Shown: positions 1 through 5,091 of the stretch, in pieces
Layout: every line of letters begins with the position of its first letter
Numbering within the stretch: position 1 is the stretch's first letter
Assembly (NCBI GenBank): GCA_016213455.1
Contig: JACRAG010000435.1
Span: forward strand, 1 to 5,091
DNA: 5,091 bases
Reading direction: 5' to 3'
Source of the DNA: Anaerolineae bacterium
GTDB lineage: Bacteria; Chloroflexota; Anaerolineae; Anaerolineales; Anaerolineaceae
Made by a program: the position numbers and the translations under genes
Notes under the pieces: generated by a model
Seen by the model: only the letters and a program-made list of their open reading frames with translations
The model's database searches: none
Told to the model about the DNA's origin: nothing

Positions 1-1035
1 GCCAAAGATGCCTACGTGGTGGCGCTGCTGGCGAATGCCCTGACGGCGGGTGACCTGGCTGGGGGCAGTGAGATCAGCTCCACCACCCAGGCGGTGCTGG
101 ATCAACTGGCGGGGCTGGCCCAACAGGATGGGCGCAACTATTTCTGGCCCAGCGGCGTGGCGACCTTCACCGGCGCGCAGGGCAATACCGGCTCCATCGA
201 GACCACCGCGCTGGCAGCGTATGTCTTCCTGCGCGCGGATGTGTATTCCGAGCAGGCCAACGGCGCGCTGACCTACCTGGTGGGGCAGAAGGACACCTTC
301 GGCACCTGGTATTCGACCCAGGCGACGGTGCTGACCCTCAAAGCGCTGCTGCAGAGCGTGCGTGCCGGCGGCGATACGTCCAATGCCAGCGTGACCCTGC
401 GCCTGAACGGCAGCCAGGAGCGCACCTTGCAGGTGACGCCGGAGAATTTCGACGTGGTGCAGATGGTCAGTTTTGAGGATGTGAACGTGGGCGGTGAGAA
501 CGTGGTGGAGATCGAGGCTTCCGGCAGCGGCAAGCTGATGTACCAGGTGACCAGCGCCTACACCCTGCCTTGGGAGCGCCTGGCGGAATATCCCGAGCTG
601 GTGGCAGCCCAGGATCTGGTCAGCATTGATGTGGCTTATGACCGCACGGAACTGGCGGTGGATGACACGGTTGAAGTTTCGGTGCAGGTGAAGTTGAACC
701 AGCCCGGCGCGAGCGCCGAGCAAGCCATGATAGACCTGGGCCTGCCGCCCGGTTTCAGCCTGTTGAGCGAGGATCTGGATGCGCTGGTGACGCGCTACAA
801 CGATACGCTGCCCGACGATCCGCAGCCCAAGATTCAACGCTATGAGCAAACCGGTCGTCAGGTGCTGGTGTATATCACCAACCTGAGCGCCGACCGCCCG
901 CTGCAGTTCAGCTACCGGCTGCGCGCGCGCTTCCCGCTGCGCGCCCAGGCCCCCGCCTCCAGCGCATACGATTATTACGACCCCGACGTGCAGGGCGAGC
1001 AAGCCCCGCAGGTGCTCGTGGTGAACGAGAGATAG
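1..1035 (+). CDS. Alpha-2-macroglobulin family protein, C-terminal part (5' truncated)
   Basis: The reading frame is open from base 1, so this is the last 344 residues of a larger protein. Residues about 1-125 look like the end of the helical thioester (TED) domain: they contain AKDAYVVALLANAL, SIETTALAAYVFLR and TWYSTQATVLTLKALL, the repeated helix-pair pattern of this fold. Residues about 126-195 are a beta-rich, CUB-like stretch. Residues about 205-344 match the receptor-binding domain, including the typical late YDYYDPDV. Bacterial family members are large secreted or lipid-anchored proteins thought to trap proteases in or outside the cell envelope. The thioester motif, signal peptide and bait region would lie left of the window, so whether this one is thioester-active cannot be judged. 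A GTG at 16 is not taken as a start because conserved sequence continues upstream of it. Two terminators follow, so the gene probably ends its own transcript. The family is clear; the function in this organism is inferred. Confidence 0.88.
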   Translation, partial: AKDAYVVALLANALTAGDLAGGSEISSTTQAVLDQLAGLAQQDGRNYFWPSGVATFTGAQGNTGSIETTALAAYVFLRADVYSEQANGALTYLVGQKDTFGTWYSTQATVLTLKALLQSVRAGGDTSNASVTLRLNGSQERTLQVTPENFDVVQMVSFEDVNVGGENVVEIEASGSGKLMYQVTSAYTLPWERLAEYPELVAAQDLVSIDVAYDRTELAVDDTVEVSVQVKLNQPGASAEQAMIDLGLPPGFSLLSEDLDALVTRYNDTLPDDPQPKIQRYEQTGRQVLVYITNLSADRPLQFSYRLRARFPLRAQAPASSAYDYYDPDVQGEQAPQVLVVNER

Positions 1036-1054
1036 ACGCCCCATCCCCCTGTTC

Positions 1055-1087
1055 CCCCTTCCCCATCAACGGTGAAGGGGTATTTTT
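1055..1087 (+). terminator. Rho-independent terminator after the macroglobulin gene
   Basis: A 10-bp stem with one mismatch (1055-1064 CCCCTTCCCC with 1071-1080 GGTGAAGGGG) closes a 6-nt loop and is followed at once by TATTTTT. It lies 20 bases after the stop codon, the usual place for an intrinsic terminator. Confidence 0.75.
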
Positions 1088-1090
1088 GCC

Positions 1091-1146
1091 AAAAACAGGG
1101 TTCATGGGGTGCATCCGCACCCCATGAACCCTGTTTTTAGCTTTTT
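1091..1146 (+). terminator. Second terminator with a perfect 22-bp stem
   Basis: Arms 1091-1112 and 1117-1138 are perfect reverse complements around a 4-nt loop (ATCC). The outer bases are A5 on the left and T5 on the right, and another T5 run follows at 1142-1146. The structure could terminate transcription in either direction and backs up the terminator just before it. The stem is unusually long and flawless for a simple terminator, so a dispersed palindromic repeat is an alternative reading. Confidence 0.7.
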
Positions 1147-1148
1147 CT

Positions 1149-1182
1149 CCCGCCCCAAAGCGTGGGGCGGGCCGGGGTGGGG
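1149..1182. repeat. GC-rich hairpin overlapping a G-quadruplex-type run
   Basis: A 9-bp stem (CCCGCCCCA at 1149-1157 with TGGGGCGGG at 1163-1171) encloses a 5-nt loop. Its right arm continues into four G runs separated by 1, 2 and 1 bases (1164-1182), a pattern that fits the G-quadruplex rule with very short loops. From memory, the opposite strand resembles the CCCC-rich hairpin repeats scattered between genes in several bacterial genomes. Its role here is unknown; it sits about 50 bp upstream of the predicted xpt promoter. Confidence 0.5.
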
Positions 1183-1231
1183 TTGGTCTTTAGGACTTTG
1201 TGAAATCCCTGCTTTTGTTGCTTTTCTTAAT

Positions 1232-1259
1232 TTTTCAATTGTCTGAATGGGTGTACAAT
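1232..1259 (+). promoter_or_regulatory. Probable sigma-70-type promoter for xpt-guaA
   Basis: A good -10 hexamer TACAAT (1254-1259, 5 of 6 consensus bases) lies 16 bases after a weak -35 TTTTCA (1232-1237, 4 of 6). The surrounding 1211-1240 is strikingly T-rich compared with the GC-rich genes, as expected of a promoter. Transcription would begin near 1266, giving a leader of about 30 nt before the xpt start. That is too short for a riboswitch. Confidence 0.5.
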
Positions 1260-1287
1260 ACAGGTTTCCTGCCATTTCGCATTGATT

Positions 1288-1292
1288 GAGGT
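1288..1292 (+). promoter_or_regulatory. Ribosome binding site of xpt (decides the start)
   Basis: GAGGT lies 5 bases before ATG 1298. The in-frame TTG at 1286 overlaps this site and so is a poor start. Known Xpt proteins also begin with a sequence like MEALK, matching MEVLK from 1298. Confidence 0.7.
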
Positions 1293-1297
1293 ATCCG

Positions 1298-1870
1298 ATG
1301 GAAGTATTGAAACAGCGCATTTTGCGAGACGGCCGCTATTTGGGGAACGGCATTCTCAAGGTTGATAACTTTATCAACCACCAGGTTGATCCAGAGATGA
1401 TGGACGCGTGCGGGGTGGAGTTCGCCCGGTTGTTCGCCGACGTGGGCGCCACGCGCATCCTCACCGCTGAAATTTCCGGCATTGCGCCGGCGGTGATGAC
1501 CGGCAAGTATCTCAAACTGCCGGTGGTGTACGCGCGCAAGTCCAAACCGGTCACCATGCCCGACACGGTGTACCTGACCGTGGCGCCCTCGCACACCAAG
1601 GGCCGCATGGTGGAGCTGATCGTCTCGCCCGAATACCTCTCGCGCGGTGAACGCGTGTTGATCATCGACGACTTTCTGGCTTCCGGCGCGACCATCCTGG
1701 GCCTGATTCGCCTGGCACAGGCGGCGGGCTCCGAAGTGGTCGGCGTGGGCACGTTGATCGAAAAGGCTTTTGAAGGCGGGCGCGAGTCGCTGGCTCATCT
1801 CCATATCCCGGTTCATTCGCTGGCGCTCATCACCCGCATGGATGAGACCGGCATCTACCTGGCTGACTGA
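1298..1870 (+). CDS. xpt: Xanthine phosphoribosyltransferase
   Basis: This cytoplasmic salvage enzyme makes XMP and pyrophosphate from xanthine and PRPP. The 190-residue product has the usual length of the family (about 190-195). It aligns along its whole length with the remembered Bacillus subtilis Xpt: MEVLKQRI at the N-terminus, [13 protein letters not shown] (20-32), [11 protein letters not shown] (59-69), PVVYARKSK (75-83), and the PRPP-binding signature [13 protein letters not shown] (120-132), whose paired Asp residues hold the ribose. A second family block is [11 protein letters not shown] (148-158). ATG 1298 is chosen because GAGGT precedes it and because it gives the family N-terminus. 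The stop codon shares one base with the guaA start, so the two are almost certainly co-transcribed and translationally coupled. No xanthine permease gene (pbuX, the partner in Bacillus) is present. A related adenine or hypoxanthine enzyme is unlikely given the full-length match. Confidence 0.95.
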   Translation: MEVLKQRILRDGRYLGNGILKVDNFINHQVDPEMMDACGVEFARLFADVGATRILTAEISGIAPAVMTGKYLKLPVVYARKSKPVTMPDTVYLTVAPSHTKGRMVELIVSPEYLSRGERVLIIDDFLASGATILGLIRLAQAAGSEVVGVGTLIEKAFEGGRESLAHLHIPVHSLALITRMDETGIYLAD

Positions 1871-3426
1871 TGACCGACTCCATCCTCGTCCTCGACTACG
1901 GTTCGCAGTATTCGCAGCTCATCGCCCGCCGGGTGCGTGAGCTGCATGTATATTCGGAACTGCTGCCCTGGGACGCGCCTGTGGAGAAATTCCACGCGCT
2001 GCAGCCCAAGGGCATCATCCTTTCCGGCGGCCCCAACTCGGTCTATGAACCGGGCGCGCCGACCCTGCCGGATTATGTGCTGGCTTCCGGCCTGCCGGTG
2101 CTGGGCATCTGCTACGGCATGCAGCTGCTCACCCACACGCTGGGCGGGCGGGTGGCGGGTTCCACGGAACGGGAATACGGACTGGCCCAGGTGGATGTCA
2201 CCCGCACCAATCCGCTCATCCCGGACGGCTCGCACCCGGTGTGGATGTCGCACGGCGACCGCCTGGAGGCGCTGCCGCCTGGCTTCAGCCCGGTGGCAGT
2301 CAGCGGCAACAGCCCCTTCGCCGCCATGGTTTCGACGGATGGGCGCACCTTTGGCCTGCAGTTCCACCCGGAAGTACGCCACACCCCCGGCGGCAAGGAG
2401 ATCCTGCGCCGCTTTGTGGTGGATGTGTGCGGTGCGCGCGCCGATTGGACGCCTGAGTCGATCATCGCAGCCGGCGTCGAGCGCATCCGCGCCCAGGTGG
2501 GCAGTGCGCGCGTGCTATCGGCGGTCTCCGGCGGGGTGGACTCGTCGGTGGCGACTGCGTTGGTGCACCGCGCGGTGGGCGACCAGCTCTCCGCGGTGTT
2601 TGTGGACACAGGCATGCTGCGCCAGAACGAGCGCGGTCAGGTGGAAGAGGCCTTCCGCAAGAACACAGGCGTGCAGTTGGTGACGGTCAATGCGGTGGAA
2701 GATTACCTCTCCAAACTGGAGGGGGTGACCGATCCCGAGCAGAAGCGCCGCATCATCGGCGAGACATTCATCCGCCTGTTTGAGGTGGAAGCGCGCCGCC
2801 TGGGACACCCGCCTTACCTGGTGCAGGGCACCATTTATCCGGATGTGGTCGAGTCTTCCGGACCGGACCGCAACAAAGCCCAGAAGATCAAGAGCCATCA
2901 CAACGTGGGCGGCCTGCCCCCGGACATGAAATTTGAGCTGGTCGAGCCGCTACGCTACCTGTTCAAAGATGTAGTGCGCGCGGTGGGCGAAGCGCTGGGC
3001 CTGCCGGCTGAACTGGTCTGGCGGCAGCCTTTCCCCGGCCCGGGCCTGGCGGTGCGCTGCCTGGGCGAGATCACCTGGGAACGCCTGGAGCGCCTGCGCG
3101 CTGCCGACGCCATCTTTACCAGCGAGCTGACTGCCGCCGGGCTGCTCAACCAGCGCCTGGCAGACCAGCCCGGACAGATCGCCCAGGCTTTCGCGGCGCT
3201 GCTTCCGGTGCGCTCGGTGGGTGTGATGGGCGACTCGCGCACCTACCAGGAAGCGGTGGCCTTGCGCGCTGTGACCACCGAGGACTTTATGACCGCCGAC
3301 TGGGCACGCATCCCGCCCGACCTGATGGCGAAGATTGCCAACCGAATTGTCAACGAGGTCAAAGGCGTCAACCGCGTCGTTTATGACATTACCTCCAAAC
3401 CGCCTGCAACCATTGAATGGGAATAA
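1870..3426 (+). CDS. guaA: GMP synthase, glutamine-hydrolysing
   Basis: GuaA converts XMP, ATP and glutamine to GMP, the last step of guanine nucleotide synthesis, in the cytoplasm. The 518-residue product has the standard length (about 510-525). Residues 4-190 form the class I glutamine amidotransferase domain, with [11 protein letters not shown] (50-60), nucleophile Cys81 in GICYGMQ, and the His166/Glu168 pair in QFHPEV. Residues about 197-395 form the ATP-pyrophosphatase domain, with P-loop SGGVDSS (220-226), [19 protein letters not shown] and [12 protein letters not shown]. The C-terminal dimerisation and XMP-binding domain ends in the conserved KPPATIEWE. All key catalytic residues are present. 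The start ATG shares its A with the xpt stop (TGATG), and no clear Shine-Dalgarno precedes it, so translation probably depends on ribosomes finishing xpt. No terminator with a T run follows the stop. Confidence 0.98.
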   Translation: MTDSILVLDYGSQYSQLIARRVRELHVYSELLPWDAPVEKFHALQPKGIILSGGPNSVYEPGAPTLPDYVLASGLPVLGICYGMQLLTHTLGGRVAGSTEREYGLAQVDVTRTNPLIPDGSHPVWMSHGDRLEALPPGFSPVAVSGNSPFAAMVSTDGRTFGLQFHPEVRHTPGGKEILRRFVVDVCGARADWTPESIIAAGVERIRAQVGSARVLSAVSGGVDSSVATALVHRAVGDQLSAVFVDTGMLRQNERGQVEEAFRKNTGVQLVTVNAVEDYLSKLEGVTDPEQKRRIIGETFIRLFEVEARRLGHPPYLVQGTIYPDVVESSGPDRNKAQKIKSHHNVGGLPPDMKFELVEPLRYLFKDVVRAVGEALGLPAELVWRQPFPGPGLAVRCLGEITWERLERLRAADAIFTSELTAAGLLNQRLADQPGQIAQAFAALLPVRSVGVMGDSRTYQEAVALRAVTTEDFMTADWARIPPDLMAKIANRIVNEVKGVNRVVYDITSKPPATIEWE

Positions 3427-3449
3427 GCGTATATGTTAATGACAGGGTG

Positions 3450-3479
3450 AAACGGCGCCTTTGAGATAATCTGCCGTTT
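3450..3479. repeat. Inverted repeat around the predicted promoter of the membrane-protein gene
   Basis: AAACGGC (3450-3456) and GCCGTTT (3473-3479) are perfect 7-bp inverted arms separated by 16 bases. The arms bracket the extended -10 element at 3462-3470. This could be an operator or a weak terminator for guaA; the right arm ends in only three T, which argues against efficient termination. Confidence 0.4.
3462..3470 (+). promoter_or_regulatory. Extended -10 promoter candidate for the membrane-protein gene
   Basis: TGAGATAAT fits the extended -10 form TGnTATAAT with one mismatch. A -35-like ATGACA (3439-3444) lies 20 bases upstream, which is longer than ideal, but extended -10 promoters depend little on the -35. 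The start point would be near 3477, leaving a leader of about 26 nt that contains the strong ribosome site. Confidence 0.4.
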
Positions 3480-3492
3480 ACCTACCCAATAT

Positions 3493-3497
3493 GGAGG
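3493..3497 (+). promoter_or_regulatory. Strong Shine-Dalgarno of the membrane-protein gene (decides the start)
   Basis: GGAGG lies 5 bases before ATG 3503. The in-frame ATG at 3491 overlaps this site and has no good ribosome site of its own, so 3503 is the likely start, giving MNFGEVFSRSWK. Confidence 0.8.
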
Positions 3498-3502
3498 ATG
3501 TT

Positions 3503-4465
3503 ATGAATTTCGGTGAAGTCTTCTCTCGTTCGTGGAAAATCATCTGGAAGTACAAGGTGCTGTGGATTTTTGGTATCCTGGCCGGCCTGGCTTCTGGCGG
3601 CGGTGGCGGCGGCGGCGGTGGGTCCAACAATTCCTACCAATACAACAACAACGGCAACCCCAATTTCGACCTGCCCAACAATATCCCCTGGTATCAGGTG
3701 GAGCGCTGGTTTGAGACCAACTGGTGGATCTTCATCATCATCGCGGTTTTCGTCCTGCTGCTCATTGTGGCCTGCATTATCCTGGGCACCTTTGGCCGCA
3801 TCGGTCTGGCGCGCGGCGCCTGGCAGGCGGACGAAGGCGCGGAGAAGCTCTCGTTTGGCAAGCTGTTTGGTGAGAGCGGCGCTTATTTCTGGCGCATCCT
3901 GGGCCTGACGATCCTGATCGCAGTGATGTGGATTGCCTTCTTCCTGGTCATCACCCTGCCGGCATTGGGCTTCACGGTGTTGACGGCTGGCATCGGCGCG
4001 CTTTGCCTCGTCCCGTTCTTCCTGGTGCTGTGCTGCGTGCTCATTCCGTTGGGCTGGGCGGTCACCTTCATCACCGAACAGGCGATTGTGGCGGTCACCT
4101 GCGACAACATCGGCGTGTTTGACGCGTTGAAAAAGGGCTGGGACCTGCTGCGCGCCAACCTGGGCGCTGCCACGGTGATGGTGCTGGTGCTGGGCATCGG
4201 CAGCGGTATCGTGCGCTTCCTGCTCGCGCTGCCCGCGCTTCTGATCATCGTCCCGCTCATCCCGGCCTTCATCAACGGCTCTGAGCAGGCTTTGATGACT
4301 GGCGGTATCGTCAGCCTGGTGCTGTTCTGCCTCTACATTCCCTTCTCGCTGATCTTCAACGGCATTGTGACGGCTTACACCGGCACGGCCTGGGTGCTGA
4401 CGTATCGCCAGCTCACCCGCAAGCCTGAGCAGCCGGTAGTGGTGGAAGCGGCTCCGCTGCCGTAA
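3503..4465 (+). CDS. Uncharacterised six-helix membrane protein with Gly/Asn-rich loop
   Basis: This is a 320-residue integral membrane protein; I cannot name a function. A short amphipathic N-terminus (SRSWKIIWKYKVLW) leads into a first helix at about 18-31. Next comes a low-complexity loop: nine glycines (32-40), then an Asn-rich stretch to about 60. Further helices are at about 74-95, 132-152, 155-190 (long, possibly re-entrant), 222-253 and 267-298. Basic residues put both ends in the cytoplasm and the Gly/Asn loop outside. The cytoplasmic segment ITEQAIVAVTCDNIGVFDALKKGW resembles the motif (E.A.V...D....AL..GW) of large uncharacterised membrane families such as the membrane domain beside glycerophosphodiester phosphodiesterases and DUF975/YciC-like proteins. 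That likeness is from memory. The C-terminus is a short Pro-rich tail. The gene lies 76 bases after guaA with its own promoter candidate, so it is probably a separate unit. Reality of the gene is near certain; function is open. Confidence 0.9.
   Translation: MNFGEVFSRSWKIIWKYKVLWIFGILAGLASGGGGGGGGGSNNSYQYNNNGNPNFDLPNNIPWYQVERWFETNWWIFIIIAVFVLLLIVACIILGTFGRIGLARGAWQADEGAEKLSFGKLFGESGAYFWRILGLTILIAVMWIAFFLVITLPALGFTVLTAGIGALCLVPFFLVLCCVLIPLGWAVTFITEQAIVAVTCDNIGVFDALKKGWDLLRANLGAATVMVLVLGIGSGIVRFLLALPALLIIVPLIPAFINGSEQALMTGGIVSLVLFCLYIPFSLIFNGIVTAYTGTAWVLTYRQLTRKPEQPVVVEAAPLP
3596..3622 (+). repeat. Nine-codon glycine run (GGN repeat) in the membrane-protein gene
   Basis: Nine consecutive glycine codons (six GGC, two GGT, one GGG) encode residues 32-40, just after the first membrane helix. 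Near-perfect GGC triplets could change in number by replication slippage, altering loop length without shifting the frame. Confidence 0.85.
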
Positions 4466-4486
4466 CGCATCACATAACGTGTGTGT

Positions 4487-4518
4487 AAACAGGGCCAGAA
4501 ATGGCCCTGTTTTGTATT
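4487..4518 (+). terminator. Rho-independent terminator after the membrane-protein gene
   Basis: A perfect 11-bp stem (AAACAGGGCCA at 4487-4497 with TGGCCCTGTTT at 4502-4512) closes a GAAA tetraloop, a particularly stable loop type. It is followed by TGTATT, and the right arm itself ends in T. It begins 21 bases after the stop codon. The outer stem sequence AAACAGGG/CCCTGTTT is shared with the terminator at 1091-1146. Confidence 0.88.
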
Positions 4519-4568
4519 CCGGGTGTGGGCATGAGGCTTTTTTTGGTCGTAGCGCAAGTCGTTACCGC

Positions 4569-4615
4569 ATGCGTTCACTCCGGGCACCCTGATTGGGCAG
4601 GTAAGGTAAACGCAT
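4569..4615. repeat. Palindromic repeat unit, copy 1 (left flank)
   Basis: The unit begins ATGCGTT (4569-4575) and ends AACGCAT (4609-4615), a perfect 7-bp inverted pair. The core GATTGGGCAGGTAAGGT (4591-4607) recurs with one extra G at 4989-5006. Its right end GGTAAACGCAT (4605-4615) is the exact reverse complement of 4976-4986. Function unknown; it looks like a small dispersed repeat. Confidence 0.7.
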
Positions 4616-4723
4616 TATGGATTTTTCTGCTGTTTGACCATTTGCCAGTCGTTCGTACGATAATAGAAGAGACACGCGGGTCACTTGTCATTGCGAGTCG
4701 CCTCCGCAGTAGGCGGCGAAGCA

Positions 4724-4756
4724 ATCTCCAGCTCGGATGGTTACATGGCTGGAGAT
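4724..4756. repeat. Internal 9-bp-stem hairpin of the MITE-like element
   Basis: ATCTCCAGC (4724-4732) and GCTGGAGAT (4748-4756) are perfect inverted arms around a 15-nt loop. The left arm overlaps the GAAGCAATCTC motif, so the repeat motif and this hairpin share bases. Confidence 0.55.
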
Positions 4757-4837
4757 CGCCATGCTCGCCCAGCCGGGTTTTGCTCTTGCTGACATGCGGG
4801 GGTAGTATCGTTAGCCTCGAAGGCTCCGCGGAGGGGC

Positions 4838-4848
4838 GAAACAATCTC
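4838..4848 (+). repeat. Third, diverged copy of the inner motif
   Basis: GAAACAATCTC differs by one base from GAAGCAATCTC at 4718-4728 and has the same orientation. It is preceded by GGGGC (4834-4837 region) much as the first copy is preceded by GGC. This suggests that the 242-bp element is built of at least three repeat units rather than one simple palindrome. Confidence 0.5.
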
Positions 4849-4975
4849 GTTAATCGCTGCAGAATCACTTTTTAGCCTAGATTCAAGGCGAGATTGCTTC
4901 ACTCGCAAAGCCTCGTTCGCAATGACATGATTTGTTTGGTTCTTCTCGGCCAAAACCGCTATTGGCAGAAATAGG

Positions 4976-5006
4976 ATGCGTTTACCCCGATTGGGCAGGG
5001 TAAGGT
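4976..5006. repeat. Palindromic repeat unit, copy 2 (right flank, degraded right arm)
   Basis: The unit begins ATGCGTTTACC (4976-4986) and contains GATTGGGCAGGGTAAGGT (4989-5006), which matches copy 1 apart from one added G. Where copy 1 continues into AAACGCAT, this copy reads CTTCTC, so its right arm is lost. Internal TTACCC (4982-4987) and GGGTAA (4998-5003) can still pair. Confidence 0.65.
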
Positions 5007-5065
5007 CTTCTCAAAATCGCTTGTATCTTTTAATAACTTTGTTCTTTCACATTGGGGATGTGGGG

Positions 5066-5091
5066 GTTCGTGGCGCTTTAGCGCCACGAAC
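5066..5091. terminator. Perfect 12-bp-arm palindrome at the window edge
   Basis: GTTCGTGGCGCT (5066-5077) and AGCGCCACGAAC (5080-5091) are perfect inverted arms with only two bases between them. The left arm is preceded by GGGG, so the stem may continue beyond the window. It could be a terminator for a gene coming from the right, or a REP-like repeat. The deciding bases lie outside the window. Confidence 0.45.

Larger units (their letters stand above)
4686..4927. mobile_element. MITE-like non-coding element with inverted TGTCATTGCGA ends
   Basis: TGTCATTGCGA (4686-4696) and TCGCAATGACA (4917-4927) are perfect 11-bp terminal inverted repeats. A second, inner perfect inverted pair, GAAGCAATCTC (4718-4728) and GAGATTGCTTC (4890-4900), preserves the same order at both ends. 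No transposase or gene lies inside. From memory, strings of the form TCATTGCGAG...GAAGCAATCTC are very common dispersed intergenic repeats in many bacteria. I found no clear target-site duplication beside the ends. It could be a non-autonomous transposon or two repeat units that landed in opposite orientation. Confidence 0.6.
4519..5065. other. Non-coding region filled with nested repeats
   Basis: No convincing gene is present on either strand. Frames that are open here start within the terminator or run through the repeats, have no ribosome site, and translate to low-quality Arg/Leu/Ser-rich peptides. The stretch is explained mainly by two copies of a partly palindromic unit (4569-4615 and 4976-5006) around a 242-bp inverted-repeat element (4686-4927). 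I see no tRNA, rRNA or CRISPR array. Confidence 0.7.

Noticed and set aside
16..18. GTG at 16 as the start of the first gene
   Set aside because: Thioester-domain sequence continues in frame to base 1, so the gene is cut by the window rather than starting here.
1170..1297. Possible purine riboswitch ahead of xpt
   Set aside because: The predicted leader is only about 30 nt and no three-way junction with paired loops can be recognised; the region before it looks like promoter sequence.
1102..1320. Short minus-strand frame through the intergenic hairpins
   Set aside because: Its peptide (containing HPGPPHALGRE) is a translation of the GC-rich repeat and hairpins, a common source of false small proteins; there is no ribosome site.
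1235..1816. Long open frame on the minus strand opposite xpt
   Set aside because: It is antisense to a clearly conserved enzyme, has a His/Arg-rich composition typical of frame shadows, and shows no family motif.
4634..4664. Promoter-like TTGACC ... GATAAT inside the outer repeat frame
   Set aside because: The hexamers are good but 19 bases apart, and no gene or evident RNA follows; kept only as a weak possibility that the element is transcribed.
4686..4927. CRISPR array or attachment site
   Set aside because: The repeats are inverted and irregularly spaced, with no regular direct repeat-spacer pattern, and no integrase or tRNA gene is nearby.
4501..4953. Small open frames on both strands in the right-hand region
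   Set aside because: They begin in the terminator or run through the inverted repeats, lack ribosome sites, and give Arg/Leu/Ser-rich peptides unlike real proteins.

Overview
The window is GC-rich bacterial DNA with four protein-coding genes, all on the + strand, then about 600 bp of non-coding repeat sequence at the right end. The large alpha-2-macroglobulin-type protein, the multi-pass membrane protein with a glycine/asparagine-rich loop, and the dispersed-repeat style of the intergenic DNA together suggest a member of Chloroflexota (Anaerolineae-like). This is an inference from general resemblance; there is no rRNA or other marker to confirm it.

Layout. 1-1035 is the C-terminal end of an alpha-2-macroglobulin family protein whose start, including any thioester motif, lies left of the window. 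1036-1297 holds two consecutive hairpin-plus-T-run terminators (the second with a perfect 22-bp stem), then a GC-rich hairpin overlapping a G-quadruplex-type run, then a probable promoter. 1298-1870 is xpt (xanthine phosphoribosyltransferase) and 1870-3426 is guaA (GMP synthase). The two overlap by one base (TGATG). 3503-4465 is an uncharacterised six-helix membrane protein with its own strong Shine-Dalgarno and an extended -10 promoter candidate. It ends at a clear GAAA-tetraloop terminator (4487-4518).

The two purine genes make a short pathway: Xpt converts xanthine plus PRPP to XMP, and GuaA aminates XMP to GMP. The pair therefore takes salvaged xanthine directly to GMP. No purine riboswitch is visible upstream; the predicted leader is only about 30 nt.

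The right end (4519-5091) has no credible gene. It holds a 242-bp MITE-like element with inverted TGTCATTGCGA ends, nested between two copies of another partly palindromic repeat whose facing parts form an outer inverted repeat. A 12-bp-arm palindrome sits exactly at the window edge. The nested repeat structure is the most unusual part. I found no convincing new defence, CRISPR or other multi-gene system.
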